From positions 7,865,071-7,929,070 of the forward strand of contig OZ025209.1 in the NCBI GenBank assembly GCA_964019055.1: DNA of 64,000 nt. Reading direction: 5' to 3'. Of the stretch, positions 1-11,300 are shown one piece after another. The notes under the pieces were generated by a model that saw nothing but the letters and a program-made list of their open reading frames with translations, searched no databases and was not told the DNA's origin. How positions within the stretch are numbered: the first letter of the stretch is position 1; each line of letters starts with the position of its first letter. A program made the position numbers and the translations under genes. This DNA comes from Anthopleura xanthogrammica (Eukaryota > Cnidaria > Anthozoa > Actiniaria > Actiniidae).

Positions 1-2970
1 TACTCAGCCAAAACCCCATTTTTTTTTCGCCAAAACGTCGTGTTTTTATCTCAAGAGGTATTTTCATGAGCAAAAAGTGGGGGTTTCAGCAAACAGGTCA
101 CGCCGTCAGCGAAAAACCTGGTTTTGAGAGCCAAAATGGCCATTTTTCAGTTTTTTGGGCTAAAAAGTTTTTTTTTCCAGCAAAACAGTGTTTTGGACAT
201 CCAAAATGTGCTTTTCTCGGCCAAAACTTGCGTTTAGCAGTGAAAACGTCGTGTTTTGAGCTAAAGAAAATTCTCAGCCAATTACAGATTTTCTCAGCAA
301 AAAACACCTTTTTTGACCAAAAAGCACCTTTACTCAGCCAAAACCCCATTTTTTTTCGCCAAAACGTCGTGTTTTTATCTCAAGAGGTATTTTCATGAGC
401 AAAAAGTGGGGGTTTCAGCAAACAGGTCACGCCGTCAGCGAAAAACCTGGTTTTGAGAGCCAAAATGGCCATTTTTCAGTTTTTTGGGCTAAAAAGTTTT
501 TTTTTCCAGCAAAACAGTGTTTTGGACATCCAAAATGTGCTTTTCTCGGCCAAAACTTGCGTTTAGCAGTGAAAACGTCGTGTTTTGAGCAAAAGAAAAT
601 TCTCAGCCAATTTCAGATTTTCTCAGCAAAAAACACCTTTTTTGACCAAAAAGCACCTTTACTCAGCCAAAACCCCATTTTTTTTTCGCCAAAACGTCGT
701 GTTTTTATCTCAAGAGGTATTTTCATGAGCAAAAAGTGGGGGTTTCAGCAAACAGGTCACGCCGTCAGCGAAAAACCTGGTTTTGAGAGCCAAAATGGCC
801 ATTTTTCAGTTTTTTGGGCTAAAAAGTTTTTTTTTCCAGCAAAACAGTGTTTTGGACATCCAAAATGTGCTTTTCTCGGCCAAAACTTGCGTTTAGCAGT
901 GAAAACGTCGTGTTTTGAGCAAAAGAAAATTCTCAGCCAATTTCAGATTTTCTCAGCAAAAAACACCTTTTTTGACCAAAAAGCACCTTTACTCAGCCAA
1001 AACCCCATTTTTTTTTCGCCAAAACGTCGTGTTTTTATCTCAAGAGGTATTTTCATGAGCAAAAAGTGGGGGTTTCAGCAAACAGGTCACGCCGTCAGCG
1101 AAAAACCTGGTTTTGAGAGCCAAAATGGCCATTTTTCAGTTTTTTGGGCTAAAAAGTTTTTTTTTCCAGCAAAACAGTGTTTTGGACATCCAAAATGTGC
1201 TTTTCTCGGCCAAAACTTGCGTTTAGCAGTGAAAACGTCGTGTTTCGAGCAAAAGAAAATTCTCAGCCAATTTCAGATTTTCTCAGCAAAAAACACCTTT
1301 TTTGACCAAAAAGCACCTTTACTCAGCCAAAACCCCATTTTTTTTTCGCCAAAACGTCGTGTTTTTATCTCAAGAGGTATTTTCATGAGCAAAAAGTGGG
1401 GGTTTCAGCAAACAGGTCACGCCGTCAGCGAAAAACCTGGTTTTGAGAGCCAAAATGGCCATTTTTCAGTTTTTTGGGCTACAAAGTTTTTTTTTCCAGC
1501 AAAACAGTGTTTTGGACATCCAAAATGTGCTTTTCTCGGCCAAAACTTGCGTTTAGCAGTGAAAACGTCGTGTTTTGAGCAAAAGAAAATTCTCAGCCAA
1601 TTTCAGATTTTCTCAGCAAAAAACACCTTTTTTGACCAAAAAGCACCTTTACTCAGCCAAAACCCCATTTTTTTTTCGCCAAAACGTCGTGTTTTTATCT
1701 CAAGAGGTATTTTCATGAGCAAAAAGTGGGGGTTTCAGCAAACAGGTCACGCCGTCAGCGAAAAACCTGGTTTTGAGAGCCAAAATGGCCATTTTTCAGT
1801 TTTTTGGGCTAAAAAGTTTTTTTTTCCAGCAAAACAGTGTTTTGGACATCCAAAATGTGCTTTTCTCGGCCAAAACTTGCGTTTAGCAGTGAAAACGTCG
1901 TGTTTTGAGCAAAAGAAAATTCTCAGCCAATTTCAGATTTTCTCAGCAAAAAACACCTTTTTTGACCAAAAAGCACCTTTACTCAGCCAAAACCCCATTT
2001 TTTTTTCGCCAAAACGTCGTGTTTTTATCTCAAGAGGTATTTTCATGAGCAAAAAGTGGGGGTTTCAGCAAACAGGTCACGCCGTCAGCGAAAAACCTGG
2101 TTTTGAGAGCCAAAATGGCCATTTTTCAGTTTTTTGGGCTAAAAAGTTTTTTTTTCCAGCAAAACAGTGTTTTGGACATCCAAAATGTGCTTTTCTCGGC
2201 CAAAACTTGCGTTTAGCAGTGAAAACGTCGTGTTTTGAGCAAAAGAAAATTCTCAGCCAATTTCAGATTTTCTCAGCAAAAAACACCTTTTTTGACCAAA
2301 AAGCACCTTTACTCAGCCAAAACCCCATTTTTTTTTCGCCAAAACGTCGTGTTTTTATCTCAAGAGGTATTTTCATGAGCAAAAAGTGGGGGTTTCAGCA
2401 AACAGGTCACGCCGTAAGCGAAAAACCTGGTTTTGAGAGCCAAAATGGCCATTTTTCAGTTTTTTGGGCTAAAAAGTTTTTTTTTCCAGCAAAACAGTGT
2501 TTTGGACATCCAAAATGTGCTTTTCTCGGCCAAAACTTGCGTTTAGCAGTGAAAACGTCGTGTTTTGAGCAAAAGAAAATTCTCAGCCAATTTCAGATTT
2601 TCTCAGCAAAAAACACCTTTTTTGACCAAAAAGCACCTTTACTCAGCCAAAACCCCATTTTTTTTTCGCCAAAACGTCGTGTTTTTATCTCAAGAGGTAT
2701 TTTCATGAGCAAAAAGTGGGGGTTTCAGCAAACAGGTCACGCCGTCAGCGAAAAACCTGGTTTTGAGAGCCAAAATGGCCATTTTTCAGTTTTTTGGGCT
2801 AAAAAGTTTTTTTTTTGCAGCAAAACAGTGTTTTGGACATCCAAAATGTGCTTTTCTCGGCCAAAACTTGCGTTTAGCAGTGAAAACGTCGTGTTTTGAG
2901 CAAAAGAAAATTCTCAGCCAATTTCAGATTTTCTCAGCAAAAAACACCTTTTTTGACCAAAAAGCACCTT
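1..2970 (+). repeat. Array block 1: partial monomer, one 329-bp unit, seven 330-bp units, truncated unit
   Basis: Monomer starts are 66, 395, 725, 1055, 1385, 1715, 2045, 2375 and 2705. The seven units from 395 to 2704 are 330 bp because T-run B has nine T. They are almost identical; singletons include TTTTGAG to TTTCGAG near 1244, AAAAAG to ACAAAG near 1491, and GTCAGC to GTAAGC near 2416. The unit at 2705 has a longer T-run A ending TGCAGC (near 2809-2820) and is cut by the gap after about 266 bases. Because 330 is divisible by three, one frame stays open from 395 to 2899; this is a repeat artefact, not a gene. Confidence 0.95.
395..724 (+). repeat. Reference monomer, 330-bp form, with about 16 internal 20-bp subunits
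   Basis: This copy shows the internal structure. Subunits begin at 399, 418, 438, 459, 489, 509, 530, 549, 569, 589, 606, 626, 646, 666 and 688. Intervals are mostly 19-22 bp, with one of 30 (459-489) and one of about 41 (688 to the next monomer, equal to two subunits). Each subunit is approximately GC(C)AAAA, 5-7 variable bases, TTTT, then n-T-C-A. The 11-mer AAAACGTCGTG occurs twice, at 572-582 and 691-701. Two homopolymer zones account for most length change: T-run A at about 497-505 followed by CC, and T-run B at 678-686 between CCCCA and CGCC. Run B has nine T here and eight in the 329-bp form. The likely history is a 20-bp ancestral tandem repeat from which a 16-subunit segment was amplified as the present unit (inference). 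Confidence 0.9.
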
Positions 2971-3170
2971 NNNNNNNNNNNNNNNNNNNNNNNNNNNNNN
3001 NNNNNNNNNNNNNNNNNNNNNNNNNNNNNNNNNNNNNNNNNNNNNNNNNNNNNNNNNNNNNNNNNNNNNNNNNNNNNNNNNNNNNNNNNNNNNNNNNNNN
3101 NNNNNNNNNNNNNNNNNNNNNNNNNNNNNNNNNNNNNNNNNNNNNNNNNNNNNNNNNNNNNNNNNNNNNN
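2971..3170. other. Assembly gap, 200 N, inside the array
   Basis: Exactly 200 N interrupt the array. The left flank stops at monomer position 265-266 and the right flank resumes at the CAGCAAAACAG of position about 113. An in-phase array would need about 177 missing bases plus a whole number of 329-bp units. Two hundred does not fit, so the N count is very probably a fixed placeholder (inference). The true gap may hide any number of monomers, or other sequence. Confidence 0.97.
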
Positions 3171-6100
3171 CAGCAAAACAGTGTTTTGGACATCCAAAAT
3201 GTGCTTTTCTCGGCCAAAACTTGCGTTTAGCAGTGAAAACGTCGTGTTTTGAGCAAAAGAAAATTCTCAGCCAATTTCAGATTTTCTCAGCAAAAAACAC
3301 CTTTTTTGACCAAAAAGCACCTTTACTCAGCCAAAACGCCATTTTTTTTTCGCCAAAAAATCGTGTTTTTATCTCAAGAGGTATTTTCATGAGCAAAAAG
3401 TGGGGGTTTCAGCAAACAGGTCACGCCGTCAGCGAAAAACCTGGTTTTGAGAGCCAAAATGGCCATTTTTCAGTTTTTTGGGCTAAAAAGTTTTTTTTCC
3501 CAGCAAAACAGTGTTTTGGACATCCAAAATGTGCTTTTCTCGGCCAAAACTTGCGTTTAGCAGTGAAAACGTCGTGTTTTGAGCAAAAGAAAATTCTCAG
3601 CCAATTTCAGATTTTCTCAGCAAAAAACACCTTTTTTGACCAAAAAGCACCTTTACTCAGCCAAAACCCCATTTTTTTTCGCCAAAACGTCGTGTTTTTA
3701 TCTCAAGAGGTATTTTTATGAGCAAAAAGTGGGGGTTTCAGCAAATAGGTCACGCCGTCAGCGAAAAACCTGGTTTTGAGAGCCAAAATGGCCATTTTTC
3801 AGTTTTTTGGGCTAAAAAGTTTTTTTTCCCAGCAAAACAGTGTTTTGGACATCCAAAATGTGCTTTTCTCGGCCAAAACTTGCGTTTAGCAGTGAAAACG
3901 TCGTGTTTTGAGGAAAAGAAAATTCTCAGCAAATTTCAGATTTTCTCAGCAAAAAACACCTTTTTTGACCAAAAAGCACCTTCACTCAGCCAAAACCCCA
4001 TTTTTTTTCGCTAAAACGTCGTGTTTTTATCTCAAGAGGTATTTTCATGAGCAAAAAGTGGGGGTTTCAGCAAACAGGTCACGCCGTCAGCGAAAAACCT
4101 GGTTTTGAGAGCCAAAATGGCCATTTTTCAGTTTTTTGGGCTAAAAAGTTTTTTTTCCCAGCAAAACAGTGTTTTGGACATCCAAAATGTGCTTTTCTCG
4201 GCCAAAACTTGCGTTTAGCAGTGAAAACGTCGTGTTTTGAGCAAAAGAAAATTCTCAGCCAATTTCAGATTTTCTCAGCAAAAAACACCTTTTTTTGACC
4301 AAAAAGCTCCTTTACTCAGCCAAAACCCCATTTTTTTTCCCCAAAAAGTCGTGTTTTTATCTCAAGAGGTATTTTCATGAGCAAAAAGTGGGGGTTTCAG
4401 CAAACAGGTCACGCCGTCAGCGAAAAACCTGGTTTTGAGAGCCAAAATAGCCATTTTTCAGTTTTTTGGGCTAAAAAGTTTTTTTTTCCCAGCAAAACAG
4501 TGTTTTGGACATCCAAAATGTGCTTTTCTCGGCCAAAACTTGCGTTTAGCAGTGAAAACGTCGTGTTTTGAGCAAAAGAAAATTCTCAGCCAATTTCAGA
4601 TTTTCTCAGCAAAAAACACCTTTTTTGATCAAAAAGCACCTTTACTCAGCCAAAACCCCAATTTTTTTCGCCAAAACGTCGTGTTTTTATCTCAAGAGGT
4701 ATTTTCATGAGCAAAAAGTGGGGGTTTCAGCAAACAGGTCACGCCGTCAGCGAAAAACCTGGTTTTGAGAGCCAAAATGGCCATTTTTCAGTTTTTTGGG
4801 CTAAAAAGTTTTTTTTCCCAGCAAAACAGTGTTTTGGACATCCAAAATGTGCTTTTCTCGGCCAAAACTTGCGTTTAGCAGTGAAAACGTCGTGTTTTGA
4901 GCAAAAGAAAATTCTCAGCAAATTTCAGATTTTCTCAGCAAAAAACACCTTTTTTGACCAAAAATCACCTTTACTCAGCCAAAACCCCATTTTTTTTCGC
5001 CAAAACGTCGTGTTTTTATCTCAAGAGGTATTTTCATGAGCAAAAAGTGGGGGTTTCAGGAAACAGGTCACGCCAACAGCGAAAAACCTGGTTTTGAGAG
5101 CCAAAATGGCCATTTTTCAGTTTTTTGGGCTAAAAAGTTTTTTTTTTTCCAGCAAAACAGTGTTTTGGACATCGAAAATGTGCTTTTCTCGGCCAAAACT
5201 TGCGTTTAGCAGTGAAAACGTCGTGTTTTGAGCAAAAGAAAATTCTCAGCCAATTTCAGATTTTCTCAGCAAAAAACACCTTTTTTGACCAAAAAGCACC
5301 TTTACTAAGCCAAAACCCCATTTTTTTATGCCAAAAAGTCGTGTTTTTATCTCAAGAGGTATTTTCATGAGCAAAAAGTGGGGGTTTCAGCAAACAGGTC
5401 ACGCCGTCAGCGAAAAACCTGGTTTTGAGAGCCAAAATAGCCATTTTTCAGTTTTTTGGGCTAAAAAGTTTTTTTTTCCCAGCAAAACAGTGTTTTGGAC
5501 ATCCAAAATGTGCTTTTCTCGGCCAAAACTTGCGTTTAGCAGTGAAAACGTCGTGTTTTGAGCAAAAGAAAATTCTCAGCCAATTTCAGATTTTCTCAGC
5601 AAAAAACACCTTTTTTGACCAAAAAGCACCTTTACTCAGCCAAAACCCCAATTTTTTTCGCCAAAACGTCGTGTTTTTATCTCAAGAGGTATTTTCATGA
5701 GCAAAAAGTGGGGGTTTCAGCAAACAGGTCACGCCGTCAGCGAAAAACCTGGTTTTGAGAGCCAAAATGGCCATTTTTCAGTTTTTTGGGCTAAAAAGTT
5801 TTTTTTCCCAGCAAAACAGTGTTTTGGACATCCAAAATGTGCTTTTCTCGGCCAAAACTTGCGTTTAGCAGTGAAAACGTCGTGTTTTGAGCAAAAGAAA
5901 ATTCTCAGCAAATTTCAGATTTTCTCAGCAAAAAACACCTTTTTTGACCAAAAAGCACCTTTACTCAGCCAAAACCCCATTTTTTTTCGCCAAAACGTCG
6001 TGTTTTTATCTCAAGAGGTATTTTCATGAGCAAAAAGTGGGGGTTTCAGGAAACAGGTCACGCCAACAGCGAAAAACCTGGTTTTGAGAGCCAAAATGGC

Positions 6101-6684
6101 CATTTTTCAGTTTTTTGGGCTAAAAAGTTTTTTTTTTCCGGCAAAACAGTGTTTTGGATATCCAAAATGTGCTTTTCTCGGCCAAAACTTGCGTTTAGCA
6201 GTGAAAACGTCGTGTTTTGAGCAAAAGAAAATTCTCAGCAAATTTCAGATTTTCTCAGCAAAAAACACCTTTTTTGACCAAAAAGCACCTTTACTCAGCC
6301 AAAACCCCATTTTTTTTCGCCAAAACGTCGTGTTTTTATCTCAAGAGGTATTTTCATGAGCAAAAAGTGGGGGTTTCAGCAAACAGGTGACGCCGTCAGC
6401 GAAAAACCTAGTTTTGAGAGCCAAAATGGCCATTTTTCAGTTTTTTGGGCTAAAAAGTTTTTTTTTCCAGCAAAACAGTGTTTTGGACATCCAAAATGTG
6501 CTTTTCTCGGCCAAAACTTGCGTTTAGCAGTGAAAACGTCGTGTTTTGAGCAAAAGAAAATTCTCAGCAAATTTCAGATTTTCTCAGCAAAAAACACCTT
6601 TTTTGACCAAAAAGCACCTTTACTCAGCCAAAACCCCATTTTTTTTCGCCAAAACGTCGTGTTTTTATCTCAAGAGGTATTTTC
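3171..6684 (+). repeat. Array block 2: diverse monomers with a 3-unit higher-order repeat
   Basis: Monomer starts are 3389, 3718, 4047, 4377, 4707, 5036, 5367, 5697, 6026 and 6356. Divergence is higher than in most of the window. A marker change from GCCAATTT to GCAAATTT (near position 215 of the unit) appears at 3718, 4707, 5697, 6026 and 6356. Units 5036 and 6026 share CAGGAAACAGG with CGCCAACAGC. Units 4377 and 5367 share AAAATAGCC in place of AAAATGGCC. Together these define a 3-unit repeat in two copies, 4377-5366 (990 bp) and 5367-6355 (989 bp). Unit 5036 is 331 bp because of a longer T-run. Confidence 0.9.
4377..6355 (+). repeat. 3-unit HOR, two tandem copies (990 + 989 bp)
   Basis: Copy 1 is 4377-5366 and copy 2 is 5367-6355. 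The first unit of each has AAAATAGCC, the second has GCAAATTT, and the third has CAGGAAAC plus CGCCAACAG. The copies differ by small changes such as AAATCACC at 4963 in copy 1 only and a different T-run A in the third unit (ending TTCCGGC in copy 2). Shared rare markers in the same order at a constant spacing of three units show that the trimer was duplicated as a block. Confidence 0.88.
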
Positions 6685-8329
6685 ATGAGCAAAAAGTGGG
6701 GGTTTCAGCAAACAGGTCACGCCGTCAGCGAAAAACCTGGTTTTGAGAGCCAAAATGGCCATTTTTCAGTTTTTTGGGCTAAAAAGTTTTTTTTTCCAGC
6801 AAAACAGTGTTTTGGACATCCAAAATGTGCTTTTCTCGGCCAAAACTTGCGTTTAGCAGTGAAAACGTCGTGTTTTGAGCAAAAGAAAATTCTCAGCCAA
6901 TTTCAGATTTTCTCAGCAAAAAACACCTTTTTTGACCAAAAAGCACCTTTACTCAGCCAAAACCCCAATTTTTTTCGCCAAAACGTCGTGTTTTTATCTC
7001 AAGAGGTATTTTCATGAGCAAAAAGTGGGGGTTTCAGCAAACAGGTCACGCCGTCAGCGAAAAACCTGGTTTTGAGAGCCAAAATGGCCATTTTTCAGTT
7101 TTTTGGGCTAAAAAGTTTTTTTTCCCAGCAAAACAGTGTTTTGGACATCCAAAATGTGCTTTTCTCGGCCAAAACTTGCGTTTAGCAGTGAAAACGTCGT
7201 GTTTTGAGCAAAAGAAAATTCTCAGCCAATTTCAGATTTTCTCAGCAAAAAACACCTTTTTTGACCAAAAAGCACCTTTACTCAGCCAAAACCCCATTTT
7301 TTTTCGCCAAAACGTCGTGTTTTTATTTCAAGAGGTATTTTCATGAGCAAAAAGTGGGGGTTTCAGGAAACAGGTCACGCCGTCAGCGAAAAACCTGGTT
7401 TTGAGAGCCAAAATGGCCATTTTTCAGTTTTTTGGGCTAAAAAGTTTTTTTTTCCAGCAAAACAGTGTTTTGGACATCCAAAATGTGCTTTTCTCGGCCA
7501 AAACTTGCGTTTAGCAGTGAAAACGTCGTGTTTTGAGCAAAAGAAAATTCTCAGCCAATTTCAGATTTTCTCAGCAAAAAACACCTTTTTTGACCAAAAA
7601 GCACCTTTACTCAGCCAAAACCCCATTTTTTTTCGCCAAAACGTCGTGTTTTTATCTCAAGAGGTATTTTCATGAGCAAAAAGTGGGGGTTTCAGGAAAC
7701 AGGTCACGCCGTCAGCGAAAAACCTGGTTTTGAGAGCCAAAATGGCCATTTTTCAGTTTTTTGGGCTAAAACGTTTTTTCCCCCAGCAAAACAGTGTTTT
7801 GGACATCCAAAATGTGCTTTTCTCGGCCAAAACTTGCGTTTAGCAGTGAAAACGTCGTGTTTTGAGCAAAAGAAAATTCTCAGCCAATTTCAGATTTTCT
7901 CAGCAAAAAACACCTTTTTTGACCAAAAAGCACCTTTACTCAGCCAAAACCCCATTTTTTTTCGCCAAAACGTCGTGTTTTTATCTCAAGAGGTATTTTC
8001 ATGAGCAAAAAGTGGGGGTTTCAGCAAACAGGTCACGCCGTCAGCGAAAAACCTGGTTTTGAGAGCCAAAATGACCATTTTTCAGTTTTTTGGGCTAAAA
8101 AGTTTTTTTTCCCAGCAAAACAGTGTTTTGGACATCCAAAATGTGCTTTTCTCGGCCAAAACTTGCGTTTAGCAGTAAAAACGTCGTGTTTTGAGCGAAA
8201 GAAAATTCTCAGCAAATTTCAGATTTTCTCAGCAAAAAACACCTTTTTTGACCAAAAAGCACCTTTACTCAGCCAAAACCCCATTTTTTTTCGCCAAAAC
8301 GTCGTGTTTTTATCTCAAGAGGTATTTTC
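6685..8329 (+). repeat. Array block 3: five regular 329-bp units
   Basis: Starts are 6685, 7014, 7343, 7672 and 8001, all 329 bp apart. Units 7343 and 7672 share CAGGAAACAGG (usual form CAGCAAACAGG). Unit 7672 has a C-rich T-run A (TTTTTTCCCCC near 7774-7784). Unit 8001 carries AAAATGACC and GAGCGAAAG, markers that recur at 10304. Confidence 0.92.
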
Positions 8330-11300
8330 ATGAGCAAAAAGTGGGGGTTTCAGCAAACAGGTCACGCCGTCAGCGAAAAACCTGGTTTTGAGAGCCAAAA
8401 TGGCCATTTTTCAGTTTTTTGGGCTAAAAAGTTTTTTTTCCCAGCAAAACAGTGTTTTGGACATCCAAAATGTGCTTTTCTCGGCCAAAACTTGCGTTTA
8501 GCAGTAAAAACGTCGTGTTTTGAGCGAAAGAAAATTCTCAGCAAATTTCAGATTTTCTCAGCAAAAAACACCTTTTTTGACCAAAAAGCACCTTTACTCA
8601 GCCAAAACCCCATTTTTTTTCGCCAAAACGTCGTGTTTTTATCTCAAGAGGTATTTTCATGAGCAAAAAGTGGGGGTTTCAGCAAACAGGTCACGCCGTC
8701 AGCGAAAAACCTGGTTTTGAGAGCCAAAATGGCCATTTTTCAGTTTTTTGGGCTAAAAAGTTTTTTTTCCCAGCAAAACAGTGTTTTGGACATCCAAAAT
8801 GTGCTTTTCTCGGCCAAAACTTGCGTTTAGCAGTGAAAACGTCGTGTTTTGAGCAAAAGAAAATTCTCAGCCAATTTCAGATTTTCTCAGCAAAAAACAC
8901 CTTTTTTGACCAAAAAGCACCTTTACTCAGCCAAAACCCCATTTTTTTTCGCCAAAACGTCGTGTTTTTATCTCAAGAGGTATTTTCATGAGCAAAAAGT
9001 GGGGGTTTCAGCAAACAGGTCACGCCGTCAGCGAAAAACCTGGTTTTGAGAGCCAAAATGACCATTTTTCAGTTTTTTGGGCTAAAAAGTTTTTTTTCTC
9101 AGCAAAACAGTGTTTTGGACATCCAAAATGTGCTTTTCTCGGCCAAAACTTGCGTTTAGCAGTGAAAACGTCGTGTTTTGAGCAAAAGAAAATTCTCAGC
9201 CAATTTCAGATTTTCTCAAACAAAAACACCTTTTTTGACCAAAAAGCACCTTTACTCAGCCAAAACCCCATTTTTTTTCGCCAAAACGTCGTGTTTTTAT
9301 CTCAAGAGGTATTTTCATGAGCAAAAAGTGGGGGTTTCAGCAAACAGGTCACGCCGTCAGCGAAAAACCTGGTTTTGAGAGCCAAAATGGCCATTTTTCA
9401 GTTTTTTGGGCTAAAAAGTTTTTTTTTCCAGCAAAACAGTGTTTTGGACATCCAAAATGTGCTTTTCTCGGCCAAAACTTGCGTTTAGCAGTGAAAACGT
9501 CGTGTTTTGAGCAAAAGAAAATTCTCAGCAAATTTCAGATTTTCTCAGCAAAAAACACCTTTTTTGACCAAAAAGCACCTTTACTCAGCGAAAACCCCAT
9601 TTTTTTTCGCCAAAAAGTCGTGTTTTTATCTCAAGAGGTATTTTCATGAGCAAAAAGTGGGGGTTTCAGCAAACAGGTCACGCCGTCAGCGAAAATGCTG
9701 GTTTTGAGAGCCAAAATGGCCATTTTTCAGTTTTTTGGGCCAAAAATTTTTTTTTTCCAGCAAAACAGTGTTTTGGACACACAAAATGTGCTTTTCTCGG
9801 CCAAAACTTGCGTTTAGCAGTGAAAACGTCGTGTTTTGAGCAAAAGAAAATTCTCAGCCAATTTCAGATTTTCTCAAACAAAAACACCTTTTTTGACCAA
9901 AAAGCACCTTTACTCAGCCAAAACCCCATTTTTTTTCGCCAAAACGTCGTGTTTTTATCTCAAGAGGTATTTTCATGAGCAAAAAGTGGGGGTTTCAGCA
10001 AACAGGTCACGCCGTCAGCGAAAAACCTGGTTTTGAGAGCCAAAATGGCCATTTTTCAGTTTTTTGGGCTAAAAAGTTTTTTTTTCCAGCAAAACAGTGT
10101 TTTGGACATCCAAAATGTGCTTTTCTCGGCCAAAACTTGCGTTTAGCAGTGAAAACGTCGTGTTTTGAGCAAAAGAAAATTCTCAGCCAATTTCAGATTT
10201 TCTCAAACAAAAACACCTTTTTTGACCAAAAAGCACCTTTACTCAGCCAAAACCCCATTTTTTTTCGCCAAAACGTCGTGTTTTTATCTCAAGAGGTATT
10301 TTCATGAGCAAAAAGTGGGGGTTTCAGCAAACAGGTCACGCCGTCAGCGAAAAACCTGGTTTTGAGAGCCAAAATGACCATTTTTCAGTTTTTTGGGCTA
10401 AAAAGTTTTTTTTCCCAGCAAAACAGTGTTTTGGACATCCAAAATGTGCTTTTCTCGGCCAAAACTTGCGTTTAGCAGTAAAAGCGTCGTGTTTTGAGCG
10501 AAAGAAAATTCTCAGCAAATTTCAGATTTTCTCCGCAAAAAACACCTTTTTTGACCAAAAAGCACCTTTACTCAGCCAAAACCCCATTTTTTTTCGCCAA
10601 AACGTCGTGTTTTTATCTCAAGAGGTATTTTCATGAGCAAAAAGTGGGGGTTTCAGCAAACAGGTCACGCCGTCAGCGAAAAACCTGGTTTTGAGAGCCA
10701 AAATGGCCATTTTTCAGTTTTTTGGGCTAAAAAGTTTTTTTTCCCAGCAAAACAGTGTTTTGGACATCCAAAATGTGCTTTTCTCGGCCAAAACTTGCGT
10801 TTAGCAGTGAAAACGTCGTGTTTTGAGCAAAAGAAAATTCTCAGCCAATTTCAGATTTTCTCAGCAAAAAACACCTTTTTTGACCAAAAAGCACCTTTAC
10901 TCAGCCAAAACCCCATTTTTTTTCGCCAAAACGTCGTGTTTTTATCTCAAGAGGTATTTTCATGAGCAAAAAGTGGGGGTTTCAGCAAACAGGTCACGCC
11001 GTCAGCGAAAAACCTGGTTTTGAGAGCCAAAATGACCATTTTTCAGTTTTTTGGGCTAAAAAGTTTTTTTTCTCAGCAAAACAGTGTTTTGGACATCCAA
11101 AATGTGCTTTTCTCGGCCAAAACTTGCGTTTAGCAGTGAAAACGTCGTGTTTTGAGCAAAAGAAAATTCTCAGCCAATTTCAGATTTTCTCAAACAAAAA
11201 CACCTTTTTTGACCAAAAAGCACCTTTACTCAGCCAAAACCCCATTTTTTTTCGCCAAAACGTCGTGTTTTTATCTCAAGAGGTATTTTCATGAGCAAAA

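Noticed and set aside
66..398. A conserved 110-residue protein encoded about 190 times, with ATGA stop-start overlaps
   Set aside because: It is the satellite read in one frame. Copies vary at non-synonymous sites and T-run indels without visible constraint, the composition is low-complexity, and no promoter or translation signals set any copy apart.
4739..4921. 60-residue reverse-strand frames beginning MLRIFF
   Set aside because: They appear only in units with GCAAATTT in place of GCCAATTT, which creates a reverse-strand ATG. They are useful as a variant marker, not as genes.
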